The notes: generated from the letters alone by a model not told the origin. A stretch of 64,000 nucleotides of DNA from Symbiodinium natans (GCA_905221605.1 CAJNDS010002379.1:887501-951500); one strand, 5' to 3'. Positions 10,267 through 21,167 are shown, counted from the stretch's first letter. Numbers and translations are program-made.

Positions 10267-12246
10267 CTATCTCCTCGCAGGTCTCTTGAGGGCCACTGAC
10301 CCTGGCCTGGCCCTGGCCCTGACTTTGGCCCTGGTCTTGGCCTTGGCTTTGGCCTTGGCCTTGGCTTTCAATTTCGCCTTGGCCGCAGCTCTTCCGCGAA
10401 GTTTGGCCTTGCCCTCCACCCTGGCTGCTGCCCTTGCCGTGGTCTCAGCCTCGGCCTCAAACTCCATCAGATCATCCTCTAGCGTTCTGCCGAGCAACCT
10501 TCGCACGCCGGTGCTGTCGCCGCCATTTGCCGGGCTGCCCCATGACACCACGGATCCGTCGCCGCGGATGGCGGCAAAAGCGCCCCGGGCCGTGGCGAGA
10601 CTGCTTTTCGTTGCTTGAATGCCTTAGCTGGCCCTACTTAAAACCCTCTGAAAATCACATTTCCAAAATATGATCTCTTAAACCCAAAAAGGGAAAATAT
10701 ATAATATGACCCTCTGAAACCCGAAAAGGAAAAATATAAAATCTCGCCCGGGCCTACCTAGATGCATCTGACATCCCTGAGCTGGCGCTGCACACTGCGG
10801 CTGTCGCCTCCATGCTCCTTGTCGCCCCAGGTGACCACATGCCCATCATCACGCACAGCAGCGAAAGCAAACCGAGAGGCTTGTATGTCTCGGACATGCT
10901 GCAACTGCGTCTGAACGGCAAGGCTGCAACCGCCAGAATCTTTGAGGCCCCATGTCACGACGGACCCGTCGGACCGAATCGCTGCAAACGCACCGCAAGT
11001 AGCCTGAATCCGCACAACCTGCCGGAGTTGTCCTGGCACCCTGGCACTGCTTTTGCAGGGATGCCCGTAAGCTATGACAGTACCATCACCGAGAAGAGCA
11101 ACTGCAGCATTACCATCATCGTAAATGTTCACTTTGCCGTGGCCATCCATCAAACGCTTGATGCCTACAACTCCCTCACACTGGCTTGTGTACTTGCCCC
11201 AAGTTGACATACGCCCATCTGATCCAACAGCGACCCAAGAGTCAGCAAAATATTCGAGCTGCCGAATGTCTTGGAGCCCTGTCTCATACACTCCATGCAT
11301 ACTACCTTGGAAGCCCAGTAACCGCAGACCTTGGTAGCCCAACAAGCATCTTATAATCAGGCTACCCTTTTTTTTTGGTTGGCTACTTCATAAGGGAACC
11401 CAAAACCCAAAACATGGGTAAGGGGTACCAATGTGCTACCAAGATACCTGGATCGAAGTCCGAGCCCCAATAAACCACTTGTCCGCCTGCTTTGATGGCA
11501 GCGAACCCAACTGGGCTGCCATGAAGCCGTAGAACATGTCTGAGGTGGCCGCGAACTGCACGACTGTCACCGCCGAGGTCGTCGTTACCCCATGTTACCA
11601 CCACACCATCAGCACGCAAGGCAGCAAAAGCCCCACTAGAGGCTTGGATAGAAGCAACGTCTTTCAGTTGTTCCTGAACATCTGCGCAGTTGCCACCGCT
11701 GCGGGGATAACCCCAGGCTACCACAGAGCCGTCAGCCTTGATGGCTGCAAAAGCCTCACAGCTAGCCTCAATCTGACGCACATCTTGGAGCTGGCGCTGG
11801 ACATGCTGGCTGAAGCCACCACGCTCTCCGTCGCCCCATGTCACGACAGACCCATCTTCACGAAGTGCGGCGAAGGCTCGGGCATTTGCTTGAACATGAC
11901 GCACATTCTGCAGCTGATTCTGCACAGCCTCGCTGTTGCCACCACGGGAAGGGTGTCCCCAAGTCACCACCGAGCCATCTGCCCGAAGGAGGGCAAATGC
12001 GGATGCTGTTGCTGCTACAGCCACGTGCCCAGCAACAGCAGTGATCGTATCACCATCTCGGATTCCTGCTTGCCTGAGCGTCCGTTGGTGCGTAAGCAAA
12101 GCCCCCGCCTCCGTGATTAGCTTGCCGAGGGGTGTCCCTAGCGCAGCCTCTGCCCTTGTCCGAAGCGCCTCAAGCCTGGCGTCGGGATCCAACTGGATGG
12201 ACACGCGGGAGCCGCTCAACAACACGACGGCCACTGAGATGGACAT
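10267..12246 (-). CDS. Ubiquitin-like, RCC1-repeat protein (three exons)
   Basis: Proposed exons are 12246-11448, 11329-10766 and 10622-10267, phases 1 and 1, giving about 572 residues. Starting at the ATG at 12246, residues 1-75 look ubiquitin-like (LSGSRVSIQLDPDARLEALR, then IRDGDTITAV). About ten RCC1-like repeats follow, each with an AFAAIRxDGSVVTWG core and a GGDSxxVQxQLxDVRxIQA linker. The last 75 residues are basic, with Ala-Lys/Ala-Arg alternation. RCC1 repeats form beta-propeller blades that bind proteins or chromatin. Ubiquitin-like plus RCC1-repeat proteins are, as I recall, abundant in dinoflagellates and often labelled HERC-like, but no HECT ligase domain is present here. An open frame extends upstream of 12246 without an ATG, so an upstream exon is possible. 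Exon joins are inferred from repeat continuity and phase. Confidence 0.75.
10305..10375. repeat. GGCCTT/GGCCCT hexamer repeat inside the last RCC1-gene exon
   Basis: Imperfect 6-bp repeats encode the alternating Ala-Lys (then Ala-Arg) tail on the minus strand. The hexamer keeps the frame open, so length changes would alter only tail length. Confidence 0.7.
10623..10765 (-). other. Putative intron with GC donor in the RCC1 gene
   Basis: The repeat frame is interrupted after DVR and resumes with IQA. Placing the donor at T|GCATCT and the acceptor at GCTAAG|GCATTC restores the repeat exactly in phase. GCAT is repeated at both junctions. The interior is AT-rich, with two related CCCTCTGAAA blocks and imperfect inverted ends (TAGGTAGGCCC against TAGCTGGCCCT), so this may be a second introner-like family. 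GC-AG introns are known in dinoflagellates. Confidence 0.6.
11330..11447 (-). mobile_element. Introner-like element forming an intron of the RCC1 gene
   Basis: The coding frame breaks between WGSDFDP and the next repeat. Donor CCAG|GTATCT and acceptor CCAAG|GTCTGC fit GT-AG and keep phase 1; an alternative acceptor at 11306 also keeps phase. The intron has inverted ends (TTGGTAGCCCA on one side, TTGGTAGCACATTGGTACCC read from the other), T9 in the middle and GAACCC/GGGTAA blocks. Similar blocks recur at 8222-8303, 13146-13251, 30858-30963 and 55261-55311. Confidence 0.65.
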
Positions 12247-13145
12247 GTCGCCAGGGCCCTCTGACGACACACGCACACACGCACACCTTGCAACACCCGC
12301 ACCTCCTCCTAGCCTGTCAACTCCCATGCAATTTCTACAGACGTACCTTGGCGCAATGCTTGCGCAAGCATTACATGTGCCACATATTCTCGAGCAATCA
12401 TGCCTACACACGTCTGCGTGCGACTTGATTCGCGCTTTGGGAAAGGCAAAGGGGGACAAGGTTTTAGTGGGACAAGGGTTTAGGGCTTAGGGGAGTCTGG
12501 CCAGCGAAGTAAACTCAAGGTGCTTGTTGGAGCGACTGGGTTGGGCTCTTATACCCTACGCCCCCAAAACCCTAAAACCGAAACATCCCTAAACTCACGG
12601 TTGATCATGGGGATTCTAGGGCCGAGTAGCCCATCCTGGGTGGAGGATGATTTTGTTCAAAACCCTGAGTAGGGCCCTTGCCGATACGGAAGGGGCCCTA
12701 ACCCCAAACCCGAAAATCCCCAGCACCCCAGATTTCAAACCCCAAACTCTACACCCCAAACCCTAAACCCTAACCCCAAACCCCAAACCCCAAACCCTCA
12801 ACCCTAAACTAAAAAAGTGCTTGGCCCGACAGCTTCATGAACCCCCGACCCTGGCAATGTGTACTTGGATCCCTGTACCCTCAACCCTTAACCCTAAACC
12901 CTAAACCCTAAACCGTACACCCTAAACCCTAAACCCTAAACCCTAAACCCTAAACCCTAAACCCTAAACCCTAAACCCTAAACCCTGAACCCTAACACAA
13001 CGAGACAGCTCTGAAGCCTTGTATAGCTGCGCTTCTAACCTGTCGAAGATAGCAGTTTTTGTGGGGGCCAACTTACAACTTGGGGGCTCTAGGGGCTCTA
13101 GGGGCTTTAGAGTAGGGGGCTTAGGGCTTAGGGCTTGCGGGGTCT
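12247..13145. repeat. Upstream region of the RCC1 gene, then telomere-like tracts
   Basis: 12247-12480 continues the open minus frame without an ATG and may hold 5' untranslated sequence or an exon. After that come degenerate telomere-like sequence, CCCTAAA tracts at about 12750-12810 and 12875-12990, and unique islands at 12600-12700 and 12995-13080 without recognisable genes. Confidence 0.5.
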
Positions 13146-13251
13146 GGTAGCCCAGGAACCTTATTACAATAAGGATACCCTTTTGGGGTTCGTTACTTTA
13201 GAAGGAAACCTTGGACCAACAAAAAAGTGCAAAAGGGCACCATTGGGCGAC
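13146..13251. mobile_element. Introner-like element, dispersed copy
   Basis: Starts GGTAGCCCAGGAACCTTATT, includes ATACCCTTTTGGGGTTCGTT and ends GGGCACCATTGGGCGACCAA followed by G. Block order and inverted ends parallel the RCC1-gene intron. It lies between telomere-like tracts, not in a visible gene. Confidence 0.5.
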
Positions 13252-13835
13252 CAAGACAACCAACCATTTTCACCAATGCTCTTGCTTAGCTACTCCCGCC
13301 CTCAACCCTAACCCTAAACCCTAAACCCTAAACCCGAAACCCTAAACCCTAAACCCTAAACCCCGAAGCCCAAAAAAGCCCGAAACACGGAGTCGATCCG
13401 TGAGCCTTCTCCGGGCAGCCTCCGCGGAAGACCCGAAAAATCTGCCACAGGGCGACTGGGAAACTAGACCCAGGAGTGGGGGTTTAGGGTTCCGGGTGTT
13501 TTGGTTTAGGGTTTAGGGTTTAGGGTTTAGGGTTTAGGGTTTAGGGTTTAGGGTTTAGGGTTTAGGGTTTAGGGTTTAGGGTTTAGGGTTTAGGGTTTAG
13601 GGTTTAGGGTTTAGGGTTCAGGGTCAGGGTTCAGGGTTCAGGGTTCAGGGTTCAGGGTTCAGGGTTCAGGGTTCAGGGTTCAGGGTTCAGGGTTCAGGGT
13701 TTAGGGTTTAGGGTTTAGGGTTTAGGGTTTAGGGTTTAGGGTTTAGGGTTTAGGGTTTAGGGTTTAGGGTTTAGGGTTTAGGGTTTAGGGTTTAGGGTTT
13801 AGGGTTTAGGGTTTAGGGTTTAGGGTTAGGGCTTA
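13252..13835. repeat. CCCTAAA tract, small island, long TTTAGGG array with a TTCAGGG block
   Basis: CCCTAAA at 13300-13362, a capped unique island at 13363-13485, then TTTAGGG for about 340 bp. Within it, about 11 consecutive TTCAGGG units (13616-13700) are flanked by pure TTTAGGG, so one point-mutated unit was amplified as a block. Confidence 0.9.
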
Positions 13836-14035
13836 GGGTTTAGGGCAACTAGACCCAGGAGTAACCAGGGAGTTATAAGGGAACCCCGACCCTAAAGAAA
13901 GGAAATAAGGGCCTACTCCGGGTCCGAGGACAGGCATTTGGGGTTGAACAGCTAGCTGGCTCCCGCAGGCCGTTTTTGGGTTTAGGGTCCAGGGCTTACT
14001 TTTAGGGTTTAGGGTGTGAGGTTTAGGGTTTCGGG
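13836..14035. other. Introner-related sequence and degenerate telomeric repeat
   Basis: CTAGACCCAGGAGTAACCAG at about 13850 with AAGGGAACCCCGACCCTAAA and AATAAGGGCCTACTCCGGGT resembles 30858-30963 and 35618-35702, a second related inverted-repeat family. Telomere-like repeats follow. Confidence 0.4.
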
Positions 14036-14222
14036 AATGTTCTTTAATCATGTTGACAGCTTGATGGAGAATCGACGAACGAATAACTGTAGGACGTGCT
14101 TTGGACCATCCCAGGTGACGGCGTGCAGCCCTATACGAATGGAGGATTCAGATGTGGTGGCACCACCGAAGCTGCATATTGCATGTCGGGAGTTAAATGT
14201 GCAAACACGGGGTCACAGGTAA
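14036..14222 (+). other. Candidate exon, unidentified
   Basis: A plus-strand frame reads MFFNHVDSLMENRRTNNCRT, then CFGPSQVTACSPIRMEDSDV and CRELNVQTRGHR, and ends next to a CACAG|GTAACT sequence that would be a good splice donor. Composition is coding-like, but no family is recognised and no partner exon was found. Confidence 0.3.
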
Positions 14223-14796
14223 CTCAACCCTAAGGGTCCATGTACCTCATTACTATACTAGACTTGGGCCCCAAAGTCCCTATAGGCGGTACTGTATGGC
14301 CCCAGTATTCTCTGTCGACTTCGCAACTGGTGCGACAGCCTGTCTCATGAACTTGCAGCGTTGCAGGTTGTGTTGCTTGAGGCTCTCCGCTTGTACTGCA
14401 AAAAAACAACAAACTTTGCACCCACATGCAGCATGCATGCGTATAACGAATAGCTGTTGGTGGGAAGATGCGCTTCCGACGTCTTACAGTTACAGGACAT
14501 TTTGATTTTCCCGTTCAGTACCAACACCTGCTCATGAGCCGATTCGGAAACAAGCATGCAAAAAACTGCTTCGTTATGGACTTGGCATGTACTACACGCG
14601 GATTTTCGACCAACGGCCCAATCTTTCAACCGGCTCATGCGCCAGATTGCAGGAACGGCGTGCAATGAGAGCAACTTGAACGGCATGCTGTGTACGTGTA
14701 TTTGTGAAAGTTGCAAGAACGGCTTTGACATGTGCTGTCCTTGCCTATCTCTATTTCGAGGGGACAACATGCAATGACAGCCTCGAAACCGCCTAA
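14223..14796. other. Unique block with a weak plus-strand candidate frame
   Basis: A plus frame at 14468-14668 (begins MRFRRLTVTGHFDFPVQYQH) and an overlapping minus frame at 14345-14770 are both open, so neither can be preferred. No motif was recognised. Confidence 0.25.
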
Positions 14797-15932
14797 ACCT
14801 TAAACCCTAAACCCTAAACCCTAAACCCTAAGCCCTAAACCCTAAACCCTAAACCCTAAACCCTAAACCCTAAACCTTAATCTCTAAACCCTAAACCCTA
14901 AACCCTCAACCTGCCACCCAGCCTCTTATCATCAGGGTTTCGGGTTTTTTCGGGTTTACGGCTTAGGGCCCCTAAACCCTAAACCCTGAACCCTGAACCC
15001 TGAACCCTAAACCCTAAACCCTAAACCCTGAAGAAGAACCTGGGAGGTCCCTTATAAGAGGTACCCTTTGTGGGTTTAGGGTTTAGGGTGTTAGAGTTAA
15101 GGGGATTCGATATGATTCGATGATGTTTGGTGATAGAAAGGGGTACCCCTGTTTGGGGATTACGACAAGCGTTTGGGGTGGGAGCCTGCGGAACATTCTC
15201 AATCGCTCATCAAGGTCTCTGGCAGCTCATCTATGTGCAATGTACACCGGTCCCCCTAAACCCTAAACCCTAAACCCTAAACCCTAAACCCTAAACCCTA
15301 AACCCTAAACCCTAAACCCTGAACCCTGAACCCTGTAAACCCTCAACCCTAAACCCCAAACCCTAAACCGGAGCCGTCTTCTGGCCCTGTGGAGCGGGTC
15401 ATCCCGTAGGGTTTAGGGTTTCGGGTATGGGGTTTAGGGTCGATGGCGAAGGTCTATCTGCAATCAAGAATGCGAAGTGCAAGGCGGGGCCTACGAGGTT
15501 GCCATCTTGATGTGGGTAGTTCTCGTAAAATTACTGAAGCCTAAAGCTTAAACCCTAAAACCTAATAATGCGGCACCCATAAGAGAAGGACTCCCCAACA
15601 ACCCCTAATTCAGAGACCCTAAACCCTAAACCCTAAACCCCAAACCCTAAACCCTAAACCCTACTACCCAGAAAAAGTGCGGCCGGGGTGGGCCTCACTT
15701 GGTCTTTCTTAAGGGTTTAGGGTGCAGGGTTTGGGGGTTAGGGTTTAGGGTTTAGGGTTTAGGGTTTAGGGTTTAGGGTTTAGGGTTTAGGGTTTAGGGT
15801 TTAGGGTTTAGGGTTTAGGGTTTAGGGTTTAGGGTTTAGGGTTTAGGGTTTAGGGTTTAGGGTTTAGGGTTTTTAGGCTTTTTAGGGTTTTTAGGGTTTG
15901 GGTGACTTAGGGTTTGAGGTTTATGGACATAT
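14797..15932. repeat. Run of CCCTAAA tracts and one TTTAGGG array
   Basis: CCCTAAA at about 14797-14907, 14969-15030, 15253-15368 and 15618-15662; TTTAGGG at 15708-15900. The small unique islands between them (15031-15250, 15370-15600) show no supportable gene. Confidence 0.85.
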
Positions 15933-16283
15933 TCAGTTATCTTGATGCGAAGAGTGGAAGTGTCCCGATCTGGGCCCCACTTGTAGTGAAGATTGCCTCA
16001 AAAGACTATACAGAACCCTAAGCCCTGTGAGCCCGAAACGCCATGAGGCCTGAACCCTAAACCCAAAACCCTCAAGTTCCACGTTTAGACTTAGGGGCTT
16101 AGGGGCAACTCTATTCCCCAAACCCTCAAAGGGTTTATGGGTAAGCACAGCCAAGCACCTGCCCCACACCGCCCAGTTGTGTGGCCATGGCGCCCGTCAC
16201 CTCACCAGGGCATCTTGTTTGGCCAGTGCAAGAGAACCCCCCCCCCCCCCGCCCCCAAAGGGGTTAGGGTTGAGGGTGTTTTT
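15933..16283. other. Unique sequence 3' of the LINE remnant
   Basis: Contains short CCCTAAA motifs and a C homopolymer at about 16238-16250. No gene is recognised. It may include the 3' end of the LINE remnant next door. Confidence 0.35.
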
Positions 16284-17400
16284 TTAGCAAGGCCGTGCGC
16301 GCTGATGCGTTGCGCGCTTAGGCGCACTCTCTGGCTCAGGTTCTCGCATGGCGCGTGCAGTCTTAGTATACTTGTCATGGGGGTTAGCGCGTGAGGTGTG
16401 GTCCGACGTACAAAGATCTGGGTAGTGTTGTTGGGCGGTGACTTCGACCCAGTAAGGGAATTGCATTCCACGTCTACGGCCTTGGTTAATGATCCTGTCC
16501 TTATGTGCTGCTGCGAAGACTACGGAATGAACTGGCTCTGCGCGAGGGGCTAAGTACACTTCTTTCATGAAGGTCTTTTGGGCTTTAAGGAGAGCTGCTG
16601 ATGGTAGTTGTGGCCGGCGGGCTTGCTCCCAAACTGGAGATTCGTGAATAGAAGGAGGCTTTGATTCCAATGGATCTTCGGAGGAAACGATGGAAGTACG
16701 CATCAATTCTGTGTAGGTGTTTATGGGTCAGGGTGAGGAGGTTAGGCCATGCAAAAGTACAGGTGTGAACGTAGATTGAAACATGCGTACCTTTACTGCC
16801 ATGGTTAGGTGGCTGCTCCACACCAAACGCAACTTCTTATATGCTTCTTCTGCCAGCGCCGCTCTGTGGCGGAAGGCGTGTTCGAATGAGTTTTTTTCCA
16901 GGGTATCATATGGACCCAAGGTACTTAAACTGAGGTGTGGTCGGAACCGTCGCGCCGTCTTGAAACTTTACCACTGGGGCGGGCGGTCCGGGCGCAACAA
17001 AAGTTCTGTTTTAGTCATATTGAGCTTCATACCGTACTCCGACGCTACCCCCTCCAATGTCGTTAGGATGTTCTGCAGTTGTGCTTGCGCGCGCCGCGCG
17101 CGCGCGCGCGATAAGTAGGGTATCGTCCGCGTATTCCAAATCATAGGTCGGGCGTTGACCATGTGTTGCAAGGGACCCCCTGAGTGAGAAGATCAGTGTC
17201 CACATCGCTGAGCATAACGGTAAGGACAATGATCAAAAGGTATGGACTACGGGGGCAGCCCTGCCTAATACCAGCAGCTACCTGGCCATGAGCGGCGTGG
17301 TCCAAAGGCCCCTGAACTAGAAAGTGTGGGTCAGTAAAAATGGCCTGTATGGTTGCTAGCATAGGGGAGGATAATCATCCCCACACATCTTGATGAACGC
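16284..17400 (-). pseudogene. Decayed non-LTR (LINE-type) retrotransposon reverse transcriptase
   Basis: Reading on the minus strand in shifting frames: ATIQAIFTDPHF, then GIRQGCPRSPYLLIIVLTVM (RT block with GxxQGxPxSP), then LEYADDTLLIARA (the YADD catalytic box), then EYGMKLNMTKTEL and FEHAFRHRAALAEEAYKKLR, then LTLTHKHLHRIDAYFHRFLR and GIKASFYSRI. These are blocks of a LINE RT palm and thumb with its C-terminal region, in the right order. They need at least three frame changes, one at a CG dinucleotide run just after YADD. No endonuclease, complete 5' part or poly-A tail was identified. This is a dead copy; the adjoining sequence near 17400 may be its 5' edge. Confidence 0.8.
17088..17111. 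repeat. CG/GC dinucleotide run in the RT core
   Basis: Alternating CG sequence (GCGCGCCGCGCGCGCGCGCG) immediately after the YADD codons. The RT frame before and after it differs, so repeat slippage is the likely cause of that frameshift. Confidence 0.7.
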
Positions 17401-19269
17401 CATTGCGAGGGTAGTTCGCATCATTCTCAACGAACCTGAGATTGGTCTCGACGTATGCGTCATGGATGCCAATGCTCTTCAAAGCAGTCAGGCATGACCC
17501 CGACCACAATGAATTGATCCATCTCCTACATGACTGCGCGGTTTCCAAGAACTGCTTCTCACCACGGTTTGCCACAACCATGTAGCAGGACAACGCTATC
17601 CAAAGCCAGCTCCACGATCGCAGCGTCAATTTCTTCCGATGGAATGCCAAAGCCATGGCAGAATCGAACAAGGACAGTTCCCGAAACTCCTCGCTTTCGT
17701 TGTATCCCGAGAAGTCCTTGTTGTCTATATCTGCCGCATATCGCCCTTGCTGGCTGTCCAACCCATGCGCAAAGCCTGCTCCTGTGGCCATCTTGTGTTT
17801 GCCCAGGCCACCAGCCAAGTCTGGTTTGACGGCACTCAGCATCGAGAATCCAATCTGCACCGCTTCATCAGGGCCTTGAGTCAGCACCATGCGCCCAATG
17901 GATCGCGAATTCTCCTCTCTAAGCTTCTGGCGCCCACAACTTCTGGTATCGAAGAAGTGTCATCTGGACTCTCAAGACCACGCTTTTTCGCAGGCTCCAA
18001 CTTGGAGATTGAGGAATTCACTGCTCTTGGAGGCGCCCGCATGGTGGCCAGTACGATCCCTTCTGGAGCGCAGCTGAAACAGGTAACCTTGCCTATCCTC
18101 TGAATGCAATCCTTCATCGCAAACAGTTGCCTTATAGAGCTGGCGCGAAGTCGAAGCCCCATTGGCCAACATCCCCAGCAACTGCCCTTCTACAGATTCA
18201 GCACTCTCCCCCATTTCAGATGGATCAAAGGAGCTCGCAACCAGCTGCTCAGCTCGCTGCACAACGACTGCATTGAATACATCTGCCCTGGAGCCACGGC
18301 CACCATCGATCGGAGAGATTTTCACAGCCCTTGGGCGCAACCGTGACATAGAGTCAGTGCGCCAATCGCTGTAATCTTCCCTTCTTCTCGTGCAGCGCCC
18401 AAACTTGAGAAGCAAATGCACCTCGTCTCCTCTATGAGTCCCAAAGATGCGAAAGCGATGTGCCACCTTGACAACATCCTCAAAGCGCTCACACCACTGC
18501 TCGATGCTGTACCCCCTCAACATTGCAAACACGTCAGCGCGCATTTCTTGTGGCAATGAATGGAGCAGTAGAGCAGCGGCTTGCAACTCATGCAGGAAAG
18601 TTGCCCTGCAACGGATGACCATCTCTTCCAACCAAGCCGGCCAAGGCTTGAGGGCATTCAGAATGCTGCAGTCTTGCATCGGCTTTGCACCCCCAATCCA
18701 TTTACCTGGTCTGGCACTGCCACGGACCCAAGGTTCCACTTCGATTAGCAACTCCTCTGGTAAGCTGCTTTCAACCTGCGCACGACTGACGAAGTCGCGC
18801 ACTTCATCATGATGGCATAGCATCTCGTATTTGAGAAAGTTGCAAGGGGCCATGCTCTCTAGATATCTCTCTAGGCAGACATGTGAGCACCAGGCAGATC
18901 TGCACCCTGCCGTTCCAACATTCATTGCTTTGGCAATAGGGCCGGCTCTGATAAAGCAAAAGGTGCACTCAGCCAGGCATGTCTCGCAAGAAACCTGGCC
19001 CCCGAACATTGCCATCAGCATGCAGGGGGACCCGCCGGCCTGCAGCGTCAACAGATTTTCTCTTTCCAAACCTGTCGCAGCCCGGGCACTCTCCCCCACA
19101 ATGGGCAGCCAAATCATCCTGCCAACAAGGCAGGCAGCTGCAGCAATGGTTGCATGAATGCGAAACACTGGATACTCCAATCTGTAAGGCCCACCTTCAC
19201 ATGCCATTTTGTGATGCTTCCGCGGCGTTTTTCCAAGCAGGCATTGCAGAGATCATTGTTGCCGAACAT
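17375..19269 (-). CDS. Unidentified multi-exon gene with Cys-rich, zinc-finger-like start
   Basis: Three overlapping minus-strand blocks look coding: 19207-17972 (411 codons), 18162-17881 and 17890-17375. A candidate first exon from ATG 19269 reads MFGNNDLCNACLEKRRGSIT, followed by an AAG|GTGGGC donor-like site. The large block repeats this theme (MFGGQVSCETCLAECTFCFI, then CRSAWCSHVCLERYLE and LCHH), suggesting a multi-Cys zinc-binding module. It is followed by a helical region (WLEEMVIRCRATFLHELQAA, then MLRGYSIEQWCERFEDVVKV) and Arg-rich stretches. The third block contains a hydrophobic SWLWIALSCYMVV. Frame changes imply introns or decay; junctions are not resolved. I do not recognise the family. 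The 3' side abuts the LINE remnant, so some of the last block may belong to it. Confidence 0.45.
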
Positions 19270-20187
19270 TCCCGGCTAAGCCGCGGAAGCAGTAAGCTTG
19301 GACAATTGTCTCACAATGGCAGTGGCATCCAACACTGCAACACTGCACTGCAACGCTGAGTACAGGTTTAGGGTTGAGGGTTGAGGGTTTAGGGTTTAGG
19401 GTTTGGGGTTGAGGGTTTAGGGTTTAGGGAAGCCCGATAAACCCTAAACACTTTAGGGTTTAGGGTTAGGGCTTCGGGTGTAGGGCTTAGGGCTTAGGGA
19501 GCCTGATACTTAGGGTGACCTGAATGGGACCAGACTTTGGTCTATTTTGTTCACGGCTTAGGGTTTAGGGTTTAGGGTTTAGGGTTTTGGGTTTTGGGTT
19601 TAGGGTTTAGGGATACAGCCACGAAGTTTGTGGCCTAAAGGCGCGTCAACAAAGCAGGCCCTCACCCGGGCACATCCAGAGGATCAAACCCTAAATCGTC
19701 CGAACGGTAAAGCTAAACCCAAAACCCTAAACCCTAAACCCGAAACCCTAAACCCTAAACCCCTACTCAGCGCCCCATTCTCCCGGTCAAGCAACCCCAC
19801 ACCCTAAAACTCCACTCAGCACCTAAATCCTCAAACCCTAAGCCGCTGAAACCCCTAAACCTACACCCAACTCAACACCTTAAACCCCAAACCCCAGACC
19901 CCAAACCCTAAACCCTAAACCCTAAACCCCAAACCCTAAACCCCAAACCCTATGTTCTTCTTAATCAAGTCTGAGGCCAGTGCCAAGCCGGCCGCATTAT
20001 CCAGCACCAAGAAGCGAGCGCCGCTTCGCACCTCCCACCCCCTCACCCCCAAGTGCCTTTAGGGGTTTGGGGTTTAGGGTTTAGGGTTGAGGGTAGAGGG
20101 TTGAGGGTTGAGGGTCTAGGGTTTAGGGCTTAGAACTTAGGGTTTAGGGTTTAGGAGGGTTTAGGGATTGCCCAGGGCCCCAAAGGT
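19270..20187. repeat. Telomere-like tracts and unique islands
   Basis: TTTAGGG at 19364-19440 and 19557-19612 (with near head-to-head change to CCCTAAA at about 19430-19450), CCCTAAA at 19716-19765 and 19860-19950, TTTAGGG at about 20057-20165. Islands contain no recognised genes. Confidence 0.7.
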
Positions 20188-20300
20188 TTGGTCCCTTCAT
20201 TTGGGCCCCTTGTTATATTGTAGCCCTTAACTTATCTACACTATATACAACAAGGGCCCATACTTCGGATCCCTATATACCATGGTAAGGACCATGGGTG
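20188..20300. mobile_element. Fold-back element, family D
   Basis: Left arm GGTCCCTTCATTTGGGCCCC with TTGTT pairs with a right arm AACAAGGGCCCATACTTCGG. A second nested CCATGGTAAGGACCATGG palindrome follows. Related ATGGTCCC...GGGCCCATA...GGGACCA layouts occur at 27486-27605 and 47382-47482. Confidence 0.5.
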
Positions 20301-21167
20301 TAGGTTTTTAGGGCTCAGGGCTTGTGAGGTTCGCGATGTTGGGGTTCAGGGTTTTGGGCGTAAAGTTCACCAACCCCCTAAGGGTTCCAGGAATTTGGGG
20401 TTTTGATGTTTGGGGTTGGGGGGTCTTGGGACTTTGGGGTGTTGTGTTCCAGGCCCGATACCCGAAAACATAAACCCCTAACCCCTAAACCCTACACCCT
20501 ACACCCTAAACCCTAAACCCTAAACCCTAAACCCTAAACCCTAAACCCTAAACCCTAACCCCTAACCCCTAACCCCTAACCCCTAAACCCTAAACCCTAA
20601 ACCCTAAACCCTAAACCCTAAACCCTAAACCCTAAACCCTAAACCCTAAACCCCCTAAGTCAAGTTCTGAGTCCCCCGCGTCGGCATGGCACAGCAAGGA
20701 TGACAAGTAGTCGTAGCGGAGTCCGCAAACCTGCCGCCAAAGCCCCAACTTAGAGTCTACAGGGTTTAGGGTTTAGGGTTTAGGGTTTAGGGTTTAGGGT
20801 TTAGGGTTTAGGGTTTAGGGTTTAGGGTTTGGGGTTTGGGGTTTCGGGTTTCGGGTTTGGGGTTTACGGCTTAGGGTTTAGGGTAAAGGGGAATCCCGTG
20901 CTTTTGCGTAGTGGAACTCTACATACGGGAACCTAACCCCATAAAAACGTCCAAGAGAAGTTAAGAGGATCCCTTTCCTGCATAACGGGGCTTAACCAAG
21001 ACCCCTGGCTAGTTTAGGGTTTAGGGTTAGGGTTTAGGGTGTAGGGAAACCCTCAACCCTAAAAACCCCAAACCCTACACATTTTGCGCGCCGAGGGCAT
21101 CATGCTTAGTTTTTGGGGGGGTTTTGGGTGGAGGAGAGATCCTGGGATTTGAAGCTTGATAGTTTGG
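20301..21167. repeat. Telomere-like tracts around a capped island
   Basis: CCCTAAA at 20456-20655 (including four CCCCTAA units), a unique island at 20656-20758, TTTAGGG at 20760-20885 with TTTGGGG variants, and a direct TTTAGGG to CCCTAAA switch at 21015-21060. Other sequence is unassigned. Confidence 0.8.

Noticed and set aside
14345-14770. 141-codon minus-strand frame
   Set aside because: No family motif; overlapping plus-strand frames are equally plausible, so neither is called as a gene.
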